The translations under genes and the position numbers were made by a program. Positions 45,621 through 54,855 of a stretch of DNA of 64,000 nt are shown one piece after another (the first letter of the stretch is position 1; the number at the start of each line of letters is the position of its first letter). This DNA is from Paraburkholderia bryophila (GTDB lineage: Bacteria; Pseudomonadota; Gammaproteobacteria; Burkholderiales; Burkholderiaceae). A model generated the notes under the pieces. That model was not told where the DNA came from and made no database searches. It saw only the letters and a program-made list of their open reading frames with translations. Location: contig NZ_QLTK01000020.1 of NCBI RefSeq assembly GCF_003269035.1, positions 62,001-126,000 of the forward strand, given 5' to 3'.

Positions 45621-46673
45621 TTGAAAGCCAACTTTATAAGAGGCATAGCGGCCGGTCTCGTGTGTGCCGTGATCGCGGCATGCGGCGGAGGTACTTCGGA
45701 TCCGGCAGGTATCAGTCAAAAGAAAATGTCCAATGTCGCGGCTGCGGCAAAGGGATTCATTTTCAGCCCGTACAAAGATCTCACGATCAACATGAACTGG
45801 AACACGAATGTGATTTCCACCAACGTGACGGGGTCCTTGCAACCCATCCTGAACGTGATGCCGGGCAAACTCAATACGCTGACCTGGGCATTCGCCACCG
45901 GCGAATGCGGCAGCGAAAACTGGGCCGGCCTGACGCCTTCGCAGGTGGCGGGGTCGAACGTTCAGGCGGCGGTTAATGCGGGCAAAAGCTATATCGTTTC
46001 CACCGGCGGCGCGGCAGGCTCGTTCACCTGTGGCTCGGATGCCGGCTTCAGCAAGTTTATCCAGACCTATTATTCAGCCAATATGCTGGGTGTCGATTTC
46101 GACATTGAAGCGGGCCAAAGTCAGGGCGATATCAACAACCTGATCCAGCGTGTGATCGTTGCGCAAAGAACCTATCCCAACCTGCGTTTCAGCTTCACGA
46201 TCGCGACATTGGGCGGTAATTCGCCGCAAAGTCTGGGCGATACGGGCGTCATGGTCATGAACGCCATTCAGGCCGCCGGTCTGACGAATTACACGATCAA
46301 CCTGATGACGATGGACTACGGCAGCGCCATTGCGGGCAATTGCGTGGTGGGCAGTAGCGGTTCGTGCGACATGGGGCAATCGGCGGTTCAGGCGGCGATC
46401 AATCTGCACGGCTATTACGGCGTGCCGTATAGCCAGATAGAACTGACGCCGATGATCGGCGGCAACGATACGCAAGACGAGGTCTTTACCACGGCCGACG
46501 TCGCCACCGTATCCGCATTCGCCACACAGAACGGCCTGGCCGGCGTGCATTTCTGGTCGTTCGATCGCGACAACGACTGCGCGCCCGGCTACGCGTCGCC
46601 CACCTGCAATAGTTATGGCCAGGCGGGCACGTTGGGCTTTACCAATCAGTTCATCGCCCAGTTAGGCCTTTGA
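45621..46673 (+). CDS. GH18-family chitinase-like lipoprotein
   Basis: A 350-residue protein with a lipoprotein signal (VIAAC, lipidated Cys21) and a single glycoside hydrolase family 18-type barrel. The catalytic DxxDxDxE-type motif is present as GVDFDIEAG, with Asp159, Asp161 and the acid/base Glu163. It lacks a carbohydrate-binding module. The start is TTG at 45621, preceded by CAGGAG, and GC is lower at its N-terminus. The family cleaves chitin or related glucosamine polymers, but some members are only binders. It is convergent with betA and is not obviously part of the betaine system. Confidence 0.8.
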   Translation: MKANFIRGIAAGLVCAVIAACGGGTSDPAGISQKKMSNVAAAAKGFIFSPYKDLTINMNWNTNVISTNVTGSLQPILNVMPGKLNTLTWAFATGECGSENWAGLTPSQVAGSNVQAAVNAGKSYIVSTGGAAGSFTCGSDAGFSKFIQTYYSANMLGVDFDIEAGQSQGDINNLIQRVIVAQRTYPNLRFSFTIATLGGNSPQSLGDTGVMVMNAIQAAGLTNYTINLMTMDYGSAIAGNCVVGSSGSCDMGQSAVQAAINLHGYYGVPYSQIELTPMIGGNDTQDEVFTTADVATVSAFATQNGLAGVHFWSFDRDNDCAPGYASPTCNSYGQAGTLGFTNQFIAQLGL

Positions 46674-46712
46674 GCGACGCGAGCGCGGCGATTGCGGCGA
46701 GGGCGGCGGCGC

Positions 46713-48401
46713 TCACACCGCCGCCGTGGCCTCGCGTTTTCTCGAGGGCGCGCCGTTCGCGACGAAGTAGGGCGTCTCGACGCGCGCCAACGCCTGCCGC
46801 CCGCGAATCCGGTCGGCGATTTTCTCCGCGAGCATGATGGTCGGGGCGTTCAGATTGCCCGTCGTGATGAGCGGCATGATCGACGCGTCGACCACACGCA
46901 GCGCCTCCATGCCGTGGACGCGACCCTCGTTGTCCACCACCGCCATGTCGTCATAGCCCATCTTGCACGAGCATGACGGATGAAACGCCGTCTCCGCGCG
47001 CATGCGCACGAAGGCGTCGAGCTGTTCGTCGGTGCTCAGTTCGGCGCCGGGGTTCAGCTCGCGGCCGCGATAACGCTCGAGCGCCGGTTGCCGCATGATT
47101 TCGCGCGTGATCCGGATGCCGTCGCGGAACTCGCGCCAGTCGAGCGGATCGGCCATGTAGTTGAACAGGATGCTCGGATGCGCGTTCGGATCGCGCGAAG
47201 CGAGCTTCACGCGGCCGCGGCTCGGCGAACGCATTGAGCCGACATGGGCCTGAAAGCCGTGCATCCTGATCGCATTCGAGCCGTTGTAATTGATCGCGAC
47301 CGGCAGGAAGTGATACTGGATGTTCGGCCACAAATCGTCGTCGCGCGTGCGGATAAAGCCGCCTGCTTCGAACTGGTTGCTCGCGCCGATACCCGTGCCG
47401 TTCAGCATCCATTCGAGGCCGATGCCGGGCTGGTTCCACCATTGCAACGCGGGGTAAAGCGATACGGGCTCCTTGCACTCGTACTGGATGTACATCTCCA
47501 GATGGTCCTGCAGGTTTTCGCCGACGCCGGGCAGATCGTGCACGAGCGGCACGTCGAGTTCGCGCAGCCATGTGGATCGGCCCACGCCGGAGCGCTGCAA
47601 CAGTTGCGGGGAGGCAATCGCGCCGCTGCACACCAGCACTTCGCGGCGCGCCTGCGCGTTCACCGCCTTGCCGTGATGCAGATAGGTCACGCCGACCGCC
47701 CGCTTGCCGGAGAACAGCACGCGATCGGTCACCGCATGCGTGACGATGGTCAGATTCGGCCGCGTCTTTGCGCGATCCAGATAGCCGCGTGCCGTGCTCG
47801 AACGCCGGCCGTTGGCGGTGACCGTGCGGTCCATCGGGCCGAAGCCTTCCTGCTGGTAGCCGTTCAGATCGTTGGTGCGGGCAAAGCCGGCCTGGACGCC
47901 GGCTTCGACCATCGCGGCGAATAGCGGATTGTTGCCGGGCTTGCTGGTGGTGACATGCACCGGCCCGTCGCCGCCGTGGTACGCATTCGCGCCGGCGTCG
48001 CGCGTTTCGGCCTTGCGGAAATACGGCAGGCAATCCAGATAGGTCCAGTTTTCCAGACCCGGGCGGGTGGCCCAGCCGTCGTAATCGAGCGCATTGCCGC
48101 GGATGTAGCACATGCCGTTGATCAGCGACGAGCCGCCGAGCCCCTTGCCGCGGCCGCATTCCATGCGGCGGTTGTTCATATGCGGCTCGGGGTCCGTTTC
48201 GTACGCCCAGTTGTAGCGGCGGCCTTGCAGCGGATAAGCGAGCGCAGCCGGCATTTGCGTGCGGAAATCGAAGCGGTAGTCGGGACCGCCCGCTTCGAGC
48301 AGCAGCACGCTCACGTCCGCGTCTTCAGTGAGGCGCGACGCGAGCACGTTGCCCGCCGAACCCGCACCGACGACGATGTAGTCGTATTCGTTCGAAGCCA
48401 T
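46713..48401 (-). CDS. betA: Choline dehydrogenase
   Basis: A 562-residue FAD-dependent GMC oxidoreductase that oxidises choline to betaine aldehyde and on to glycine betaine, with electrons to the respiratory chain. The FAD motif VVGAGSAGNVLASRL is at about residues 10-25, the GMC signature GRGKGLGGSSLINGM near 83, and the catalytic HP pair in FHPSCSCKMG near 473. ATG at 48401 follows GAGGAGAA. It is the last gene of betIBA on this strand, 14 bp after betB. Confidence 0.96.
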   Translation of the reverse strand: MASNEYDYIVVGAGSAGNVLASRLTEDADVSVLLLEAGGPDYRFDFRTQMPAALAYPLQGRRYNWAYETDPEPHMNNRRMECGRGKGLGGSSLINGMCYIRGNALDYDGWATRPGLENWTYLDCLPYFRKAETRDAGANAYHGGDGPVHVTTSKPGNNPLFAAMVEAGVQAGFARTNDLNGYQQEGFGPMDRTVTANGRRSSTARGYLDRAKTRPNLTIVTHAVTDRVLFSGKRAVGVTYLHHGKAVNAQARREVLVCSGAIASPQLLQRSGVGRSTWLRELDVPLVHDLPGVGENLQDHLEMYIQYECKEPVSLYPALQWWNQPGIGLEWMLNGTGIGASNQFEAGGFIRTRDDDLWPNIQYHFLPVAINYNGSNAIRMHGFQAHVGSMRSPSRGRVKLASRDPNAHPSILFNYMADPLDWREFRDGIRITREIMRQPALERYRGRELNPGAELSTDEQLDAFVRMRAETAFHPSCSCKMGYDDMAVVDNEGRVHGMEALRVVDASIMPLITTGNLNAPTIMLAEKIADRIRGRQALARVETPYFVANGAPSRKREATAAV

Positions 48402-48415
48402 CGCGTTTCTCCTCG

Positions 48416-49885
48416 TCAGAACACCGGTTGATAGGGGCCGAGTTCGACCTGCACGGACTTGAGGCGCGTGTAGTGTTCGAGCGTGGTCATGCCGTTTTCG
48501 CGGCCGACGCCCGACTGCTTATAGCCGCCCACCGGCATTTCGGCGGGCGACTCGCCCCACGTATTGATCCAGCAGATGCCCGCTTCGAGCCGATGAATCA
48601 CGCGATGCGCGCGCGCCAGGTTCTCGGTCACGACGCCCGCGGCGAGTCCGTACGCGGTGTGGTTCGCGCGCTCGACGGCCTCGTCTTCGTCGTTGAAAAC
48701 GAGCAGACTCATGACGGGCCCGAAGATCTCCTCACGCACGATACGCATCTCGTCGCGGCAGTCGGCGAACACGGTGGGCTCGACGTACTGGCCATGCCCG
48801 AAATGACCCTTGGTGAGTCGCCGGCCGCCCGCGATCAGCCGCGCGCCTTCCTGCACGCCGCTTTCTATATAGCCCAGCACCTTCTGCAATTGCGCGGCGC
48901 TGACCAGCGGGCCGAAGTTGGTGTGCGGATCGTCAGGCGCGCCCACCCGAATGCGTTTGACCCGCGCCAGCACGAGCGTTTCGAAGCGCTCCATCACGCT
49001 GCGTTGCACGAACACGCGCGTGCCGTTGGTGCAGACCTGGCCGGCGCTGAAGAAGTTGGCGCTCATCGCGATGTCGGCGGCGCGTTCGAGGTTGGCGTCG
49101 TCGAACACGAGCAAGGGCGACTTGCCGCCGAGTTCCATCGTCACCTCTTTCAGCGACGAAGCGCCGGCGAGGGACATCACTTTCTTGCCGGTCTCCACGC
49201 CGCCGGTAAACGAAATCTTCTCGATGTCCGGATGCGCGGCGAGCATGGCGCCCACCCGGCCGTCGCCCTGCACGACGTTGAAGACGCCGGCCGGTAGGCC
49301 AGCTTCGGTGTAGATCTCGGCGAGTTTCAACGCCGACAGCGGGGTGATTTCGCTCGGCTTGAAAATCATCGCATTGCCGGCCGCGAGGGCGGGCGCCGAC
49401 TTCCAGCACGCAATCTGGATCGGGTAATTCCACGCGCCGATGCCCGCGCAGACGCCCAACGGCTCGCGCCGTGTATAAACGAACGACGACGGCCGCAGCG
49501 GGATCTGCTGCCCCTCGATCGCGGTGGCGAGCCCTGCGTAGTACTCGATCACGTCAGCGCCGGTGACGATGTCCACGGCTTGCGTTTCCGCGATCGGCTT
49601 GCCGGTGTCGCGTGTTTCGAGCGCGGCGAGTTCGTCGTTGCGCTCGCGCAATAGCTCGACCGCGCGGCGCAGAATCCGCGAGCGTTGCATGGCCGTAAGC
49701 GCGGCCCATTCGATTTGGCCCTCGCGCGCGGATCGCACCGCACGGTCGACGTCCGCAGCCGACGCCTGTTGCACCGTGGCGAGCGTTTCGCCGGTCGCGG
49801 GATCGAGCGTGTCGAAGGTTTCTCCGCCGGTCGCGTCGACGTAGTCGCCGCCGATATAGAGACGTTGGGTTGCGAATACCGCCAT
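48416..49885 (-). CDS. betB: Betaine aldehyde dehydrogenase
   Basis: A 489-residue NAD(P)-dependent aldehyde dehydrogenase. It shows the GAWNYPIQIACWKSAPALA stretch near residue 155, the catalytic base in TMELGGKSPLL near 251, and the active-site cysteine at about 285 in FSAGQVCTNGTRV. The C-terminal ICWINTWGESPAEMPVGGYKQSG is typical of BetB. It converts betaine aldehyde to glycine betaine. It sits 14 bp before betA and 30 bp after betI in one transcript. Confidence 0.97.
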   Translation of the reverse strand: MAVFATQRLYIGGDYVDATGGETFDTLDPATGETLATVQQASAADVDRAVRSAREGQIEWAALTAMQRSRILRRAVELLRERNDELAALETRDTGKPIAETQAVDIVTGADVIEYYAGLATAIEGQQIPLRPSSFVYTRREPLGVCAGIGAWNYPIQIACWKSAPALAAGNAMIFKPSEITPLSALKLAEIYTEAGLPAGVFNVVQGDGRVGAMLAAHPDIEKISFTGGVETGKKVMSLAGASSLKEVTMELGGKSPLLVFDDANLERAADIAMSANFFSAGQVCTNGTRVFVQRSVMERFETLVLARVKRIRVGAPDDPHTNFGPLVSAAQLQKVLGYIESGVQEGARLIAGGRRLTKGHFGHGQYVEPTVFADCRDEMRIVREEIFGPVMSLLVFNDEDEAVERANHTAYGLAAGVVTENLARAHRVIHRLEAGICWINTWGESPAEMPVGGYKQSGVGRENGMTTLEHYTRLKSVQVELGPYQPVF

Positions 49886-49915
49886 GACTTGCTCCTTGCT
49901 GAAGAGTGGACTGGT

Positions 49916-50503
49916 CTAGGCGCTTGCCGCCAGCACCAGATCGATATATTCATTGGCCACGCGCAGCGCCGCTCGGGTGTCGAACGGTTCGCCCGACAAC
50001 GCGCCGCGCAGCCACAAGCCGTCGATCAGCGCCGCGAGGCCGCTGGCCGCGCGGCGTGCCGCCGGACGCGGCAGCGCTTTCGAAAAATCCGCGCACAGGT
50101 TCGAGTTCAGCCGCCGCGTGTTGACATACTGCAAGCGCCGCAATGCCGGCTTGTGCATGCTTTCGGACCAGAACGCGAGCCAGGTTTTCATCACCGGCCC
50201 GCTGGTTTGCTCCGCGTCGAAATTGGCGGCAACCACCGCGCGCAGTTTCGAGCGCGGGTCGGCCCTCGCAGCCCGGCGGCGGCGCGACGTGGCTTGCCAC
50301 AGATCGCGCAATACGTGCCGCATGGTGGCTTCGAGCAGCCCGTCCTTGTCGCCGAAATAGTGACTGACGATGCCGGTGGAAATGCTCGCGCGCTGCGCCA
50401 CGGAAGCGAGCGTGGCGCCCGCGAGACCGGTCTGGTCGATCGTGAGCAGGGTGGCGTCGATCAACTGCGCGCGACGGATTTCGCGCATTCCGAGTTTGGG
50501 CAT
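49916..50503 (-). CDS. betI: TetR-family choline-responsive repressor
   Basis: A 195-residue repressor. The N-terminal TetR HTH at about residues 10-55 includes GLAGATLASVAQRASISTGIVSHYFGDKDGL, typical of BetI, whose family represses bet genes until choline is present. ATG at 50503 (MPKLGMREIRRAQ) matches the usual BetI start; a frame open to 50605 would include the promoter itself. A -35/-10 pair and a palindrome lie 75-105 bp upstream, so autoregulation is likely. It heads betIBA. Confidence 0.95.
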   Translation of the reverse strand: MPKLGMREIRRAQLIDATLLTIDQTGLAGATLASVAQRASISTGIVSHYFGDKDGLLEATMRHVLRDLWQATSRRRRAARADPRSKLRAVVAANFDAEQTSGPVMKTWLAFWSESMHKPALRRLQYVNTRRLNSNLCADFSKALPRPAARRAASGLAALIDGLWLRGALSGEPFDTRAALRVANEYIDLVLAASA

Positions 50504-50576
50504 GGCGCTGACGGTCATGGTGCAAAAGGCGGGCAAGCGGCGCGGGCGTGTCGTTCGCCGACCCGTTGGATGGGCC

Positions 50577-50606
50577 ATGTTAGTTTTTTTATATTGAACG
50601 GTCAAT
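50577..50606 (-). promoter_or_regulatory. betI promoter with overlapping ATTGA-N4-TCAAT operator
   Basis: On the minus strand, TTGACC (50605-50600) and TAACAT (50582-50577) are 17 bp apart, a good sigma-70 promoter. The palindrome ATTGA-ACGG-TCAAT (50593-50606) covers the -35 box, a natural site for BetI repression. This is sequence-based inference. Confidence 0.65.
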
Positions 50607-50653
50607 CAATAAAAACCGGTGTGACTGAACGCGGGGGCGGCTTGCGGCGGCCG

Positions 50654-50680
50654 TGTCGGTTCCGGCCAAACTCGTGTCGC
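50654..50680 (+). promoter_or_regulatory. Direct repeat TGTCGG-N15-TGTCGC, candidate activator site for fdhA
   Basis: Two TGTCG half-sites stand exactly 21 bp apart, ending 97 bp before the fdhA ATG. Spacing, orientation and distance to the gene nearly copy the site before choV. One AraC-type (GbdR-like) activator for both is the simplest reading. Confidence 0.55.
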
Positions 50681-50777
50681 GTTGGAACCCAGTGCTTTGC
50701 TCCGCGGGCGCTACGCTCGTTGAACGGCGTGCCGCGCGAGAGTCGGTCACGCCGTTCACAAGACATGGAGACAGACA

Positions 50778-51977
50778 ATGAGCAGCAATCGCGGCGTCGT
50801 GTATCTCGGGCAGGGCAAGGTGGAAGTGCAGTCGATCGACTTTCCGAAGATGGTCGATCCACGCGGCCGGTCGATCGGCCACGGCGTGATCCTGAAGGTG
50901 GTGAGTACGAATATTTGCGGCTCGGATCAGCACATGGTGCGCGGCCGCACGACCGCCGAAGTGGGTCTCGTGCTCGGTCATGAAATCACCGGCGAGGTGG
51001 TCGAAGTGGGCCGCGACGTCGAGACGCTGAAGATCGGCGATCTGGTGTCGGTGCCGTTCAACGTGGCTTGCGGACGCTGTCCGACCTGCAAGGCGCAGCA
51101 TACCGGCGTGTGCCTGAACGTGAATCCGTCGCGCGCGGGCGGCGCGTATGGCTACGTGGACATGGGCGGGTGGATCGGCGGCCAGGCCGAATACGTGCTG
51201 GTGCCGTACGCGGATTTCAACCTGCTGAAATTCCCCGACTACGCCCAGGCGATGTCGAAAATCCGTGACCTCACGTGTCTGTCCGACATTCTGCCGACCG
51301 GCTATCACGGTGCGGTGATGGCGGGCGTGAAGCCGGGCGCGACCGTTTATATCGCGGGAGCGGGGCCGGTGGGCATGGCGGCAGCGGCTTCCGCGCGACT
51401 GTTGGGCGCGGCCTGCACGATTGTCGGCGATATGAACGAGGCGCGGCTCGCGCATGCTCGCAAGATGGGTTTCCAGACCGTCGATCTGTCGAAGGACGCC
51501 ACGCTGGCGGAGCAGATCGAGCAGATTCTCGGCAAGCCGGAAGTGGATTGCGCGGTGGACTGCGTGGGCTTCGAGGCGCACGGTCACGGCAGTAGCGGTT
51601 CGCACGAGGAAGCGCCGGCTACCGTGCTCAATTCGCTGATGGAGATCACGCGGGCGGCGGGTGCGATCGGCATTCCCGGTCTTTACGTGACCGACGATCC
51701 GGGCGCGGTCGACGCCGCCGCTCGCAAAGGCGCACTGAGCATCCGCTTCGGACTGGGTTGGGCGAAGTCGCACTCGTTCCATACCGGCCAGACGCCGGTG
51801 ATGAAGTACAACCACAATCTGATGCAGGCGATCTTGTGGGACCGTTTGCCGATTGCGGATATCGTCAACGTGACGGTGGTGTCGCTGGACGATGCGCCGG
51901 AAGGGTATCGGCAGTTCGACGGCGGCGCGCCACGCAAGTTCGTGATCGATCCGCATGGGTTGTTGAAGGCGGCTTGA
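50778..51977 (+). CDS. fdhA: Glutathione-independent formaldehyde dehydrogenase
   Basis: A 399-residue zinc-dependent dehydrogenase of the medium-chain family. The catalytic zinc cysteine and histidine are in NICGSDQHMVRG and LVLGHEITGEVVEVG, the structural zinc cysteines in CGRCPTCKAQHTGVC near residue 100, and the NAD motif near 195 (AGAGPVGMAAAASARLLG). It oxidises formaldehyde, released when methyl groups of betaine are removed, to formate. It lies divergent from betIBA and is followed by a bidirectional terminator. Confidence 0.94.
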   Translation: MSSNRGVVYLGQGKVEVQSIDFPKMVDPRGRSIGHGVILKVVSTNICGSDQHMVRGRTTAEVGLVLGHEITGEVVEVGRDVETLKIGDLVSVPFNVACGRCPTCKAQHTGVCLNVNPSRAGGAYGYVDMGGWIGGQAEYVLVPYADFNLLKFPDYAQAMSKIRDLTCLSDILPTGYHGAVMAGVKPGATVYIAGAGPVGMAAAASARLLGAACTIVGDMNEARLAHARKMGFQTVDLSKDATLAEQIEQILGKPEVDCAVDCVGFEAHGHGSSGSHEEAPATVLNSLMEITRAAGAIGIPGLYVTDDPGAVDAAARKGALSIRFGLGWAKSHSFHTGQTPVMKYNHNLMQAILWDRLPIADIVNVTVVSLDDAPEGYRQFDGGAPRKFVIDPHGLLKAA

Positions 51978-52032
51978 TGCGAACCCGGGGCCGGGTAGCG
52001 CGAACCTGAGAGGGCTGAACCACAAAAAAACA

Positions 52033-52064
52033 AACGCGTTGAACGGTATCCCGCTCAACGCGTT
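52033..52064. terminator. Bidirectional intrinsic terminator
   Basis: AACGCGTTGA and TCAACGCGTT form a 10-bp stem with a 12-nt loop. A T-run follows on the plus strand and an A-run precedes (T-run on the minus strand). It ends both fdhA and the convergent regulator gene. Confidence 0.88.
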
Positions 52065-52109
52065 TTTTTGTGTTCTTCGCTTTTGTCGGCGAAGCCGGCT
52101 AATCCAACC

Positions 52110-53105
52110 TCAAGCCGCCATCACCGGCAGCGCCGCCAGCGAAGGCGCCTGCTTGCGCCGCTCGCGTGTCGGCGCCGTGCCGAACGCGTCGCGATAGCTC
52201 TTCGAGAAGTGGCACGCCGACTGGAACCCGCACGCCATCGTGATGTGCATGATCGACATATCGGTCTGCAGCAGCAATTCGCGGGCGCGCCGCAAGCGCA
52301 GCGTCAGATAGTAATGGGTCGGCGTCATCCCCAGATGTTCGCGGAATAGCCGCTGCAATTGCCGTTGCGACATGCCGGCGAGCCGCGCGAGTTCTTCGCG
52401 CGACAACGGCTCTTCGATGTTGTTCTCCATTAGCGAGATCACTTCGAACAGCGACTTGTTGGCCGAACCAAGCCGCGCCACCAGCGGCATTTTCTGTTGC
52501 GCACTGGTGTCGCGCACATGTTCGACGATGAACTGCTCGGCGATTTGCGTGACGCGTGCCGTGCCGACGCGTGGTGCGATCAGGTTCAGCATCATGTCGA
52601 GCGGCGCGACGCCGCCGGTACACGTCACCCGATCGCGGTCGATCACGAATAGCTCTTTCAGAAAGCGCGTATCGGGAAACTCCTCCTTGAGCGCCGACAT
52701 GTTCTCCCAATGAATCGCGCACGCGTAACCAGCCAGCAGACCGGCGCGCGCCAGCGCGTAGGTGCCCGTGCACAGGCTGCCGAGCACGCTGCCCATGCGG
52801 GCGAAACGGCGCAATGCGGAGAGGTGGTCCGGGGTCGTGGCGCGTTGCACGTCGATGCCGCCGACCACGAACACGATATCCGGTTGCCCGACGCAGTCGA
52901 CCGGCCCGGTGTCGACCGAGAGACCGTTGCTCGCCGCGACCGGACCGCCGTCGGGACTCACGATCGACCAGCGGTATAGCGTTTGCCCCGTCAGATAGTT
53001 CGCCATGCGCAGCACTTCGATGGCGTTGGTGAACGCGATCATCGTGAAGTTGGGGAGCGGCATGAATGCGAAGTGCGACAACGACGCCGTGCGATCGGTG
53101 GACAT
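52110..53105 (-). CDS. GlxA-family AraC-type regulator, GbdR-like
   Basis: A 331-residue regulator with an N-terminal DJ-1/PfpI-like domain at about residues 10-200 (LCTGTYALARAGLLAGYACAI) and a C-terminal double HTH at about 225-320 (SREELARLAGMSQRQLQRLF). Its position beside fdhA, betIBA and the glyA-dgc-gbc run, and its layout, fit GbdR, the glycine-betaine/dimethylglycine-sensing activator. ATG at 53105 gives a length equal to the sister regulator at 13656; the upstream frame begins only with TTG at 53168. It is divergent from glyA. Which sister is the true GbdR cannot be settled from sequence alone. Confidence 0.88.
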   Translation of the reverse strand: MSTDRTASLSHFAFMPLPNFTMIAFTNAIEVLRMANYLTGQTLYRWSIVSPDGGPVAASNGLSVDTGPVDCVGQPDIVFVVGGIDVQRATTPDHLSALRRFARMGSVLGSLCTGTYALARAGLLAGYACAIHWENMSALKEEFPDTRFLKELFVIDRDRVTCTGGVAPLDMMLNLIAPRVGTARVTQIAEQFIVEHVRDTSAQQKMPLVARLGSANKSLFEVISLMENNIEEPLSREELARLAGMSQRQLQRLFREHLGMTPTHYYLTLRLRRARELLLQTDMSIMHITMACGFQSACHFSKSYRDAFGTAPTRERRKQAPSLAALPVMAA

Positions 53106-53562
53106 GGGAGGAATGATTCCTTCGAATCTGTAATGTCGCGTCGCCGTGGGGAGCGGCGACTGCTGCAATTTTGAGGACTAGCGCAACTACCGTGCCATCA
53201 GGCTAAACCCTCGGTTGGCTGTCGAATGGTCTGGAACGCTCGACGATCGGCACCAGAACGGAGCCCGACGACACGGTTGGCGCACCCGAAGCGCGCACGA
53301 CGTTCAGGTGCAGTGCAGCATGGGCGGGTCGCGGGCGTCGTGCGGCAGGGCGCTTGCCGCGAGCGACGCGCCCGGCGAGCCGCGCCGACTTGTCGAAAAA
53401 GGACGTGTATGGCGGAAAAGGCAAAGAACGCGTCTGAATTCGTAAATTGACGCGCGGGGCGAACGTCAAGAATAGACCCAATGCAGAGCGGCGACAGCGC
53501 GGTGCACATGCCGCACCGGACGGCGCTCACGGCCCTTCCGTCAACGACTTAACGGACATTCC
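53106..53562. other. Intergenic region between GbdR-like gene and glyA
   Basis: A 457-bp divergent gap with a TTGACG-N11-CGTCAA inverted repeat at 53447-53469. No TGTCG-type 21-bp direct repeat like those before choV and fdhA was found here. No further gene was supported. Confidence 0.45.
53447..53469. promoter_or_regulatory. Inverted repeat TTGACG-N11-CGTCAA upstream of glyA
   Basis: A perfect 6-bp inverted repeat, 94 bp before the glyA start. Its left arm, TTGACG, is also a good -35 hexamer, with a poor -10 (AATAGA) at 53471. An operator or a promoter element is possible. Confidence 0.45.
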
Positions 53563-54837
53563 ATGTCGAACCCGAATCCCTTCTTCGAAGAACCGCTGGC
53601 CGCCCGCGACGCGGCAGTGCGCGGCGCCATTCTGAAAGAACTCGAGCGCCAGCAGTCGCAGGTCGAACTGATCGCGTCGGAAAACATCGTGTCGCGCGCG
53701 GTGCTCGAAGCGCAGGGCTCGGTGCTGACCAACAAGTACGCGGAAGGGTATCCGGGCAAGCGTTACTACGGCGGTTGCGAATACGCGGACGTGATCGAAA
53801 CGCTGGCGCTCGATCGTATCAAGCAGCTGTTCAACGCGAAATTCGCCAACGTGCAGCCGCATTCCGGCGCGCAGGCCAACGGCGCGGTGATGCTGGCGCT
53901 GGTCAAGCCCGGCGACACGGTGCTCGGCATGTCGCTCGACGCGGGCGGCCATCTGACGCACGGCGCCAAACCGGCCATGTCGGGCAAATGGTTCAACGCG
54001 GTGCAGTACGGCGTGAAGCGCGACACGATGCTGATCGACTACGAGCAGATCGAGGAACTCGCGCAGCAGCACAAACCGGCGCTGTTGATCGGCGGTTTCT
54101 CGGCCTATCCGCGTGAGCTGGACTTCGCCCGCCTGCGCAAGATCGCCGACGGCGTCGGCGCGAAGCTGATGGTGGATATGGCGCACATTGCCGGCGTGAT
54201 CGCGGCGGGCCGTCACCAGAATCCGGTCGACCACGCACATGTGGTCACGTCCACCACGCACAAGACCTTACGCGGTCCACGCGGCGGTTTTGTTCTGACG
54301 AATGACGAAGACATCGCCAAGAAAATCAATTCGGCGGTGTTCCCCGGCTTGCAGGGCGGTCCGCTGATGCATGTGATCGCCGGCAAGGCAGTCGCGTTCG
54401 GCGAGGCGCTGCAACCGGGTTTCAAGACCTATATCGACAACGTGCTCGCCAATGCGAAGGCGCTCGGCGACGTGCTGAAGGAAGGCGGCGTCGACCTCGT
54501 GACCGGCGGCACGGACAACCATCTGCTGCTGGTGGATCTGCGGCCGAAGGGCCTGAAGGGCAATCAGGTGGAGCAGGCGCTGGAACGCGCGGGCATCACC
54601 TGCAACAAGAACGGTATTCCGTTCGACGCGGAGAAGCCCACGATCACCTCCGGCGTTCGCCTCGGCACGCCCGCGGGCACCACGCGCGGCTTCGGCGTGA
54701 GCGAGTTCCGCGACGTGGGGCGCCTGATCGTCGAGGTGTTCGACGCGCTGCGCGATCACCCCGAAGGCCATGCCGCCACCGAACAACGCGTGCGCCGCGA
54801 GATTTTCGCGCTGTGCGAACGCTTTCCCATCTACTGA
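53563..54837 (+). CDS. glyA: Serine hydroxymethyltransferase
   Basis: A 424-residue PLP enzyme that interconverts glycine plus 5,10-methylene-THF and serine plus THF. The N-terminal ELERQQSQVELIASENIVSRAV, the GYPGKRYYGG stretch and the PLP lysine in TSTTHKTLRGPRGG near residue 234 are visible. Length matches the family. This copy sits with the betaine genes and is probably the catabolic one; a housekeeping glyA would be expected elsewhere in the genome. It is followed 18 bp later by the M19-like gene. Confidence 0.97.
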   Translation: MSNPNPFFEEPLAARDAAVRGAILKELERQQSQVELIASENIVSRAVLEAQGSVLTNKYAEGYPGKRYYGGCEYADVIETLALDRIKQLFNAKFANVQPHSGAQANGAVMLALVKPGDTVLGMSLDAGGHLTHGAKPAMSGKWFNAVQYGVKRDTMLIDYEQIEELAQQHKPALLIGGFSAYPRELDFARLRKIADGVGAKLMVDMAHIAGVIAAGRHQNPVDHAHVVTSTTHKTLRGPRGGFVLTNDEDIAKKINSAVFPGLQGGPLMHVIAGKAVAFGEALQPGFKTYIDNVLANAKALGDVLKEGGVDLVTGGTDNHLLLVDLRPKGLKGNQVEQALERAGITCNKNGIPFDAEKPTITSGVRLGTPAGTTRGFGVSEFRDVGRLIVEVFDALRDHPEGHAATEQRVRREIFALCERFPIY

Positions 54838-54855
54838 GCACGCCTGGAGCGAACC

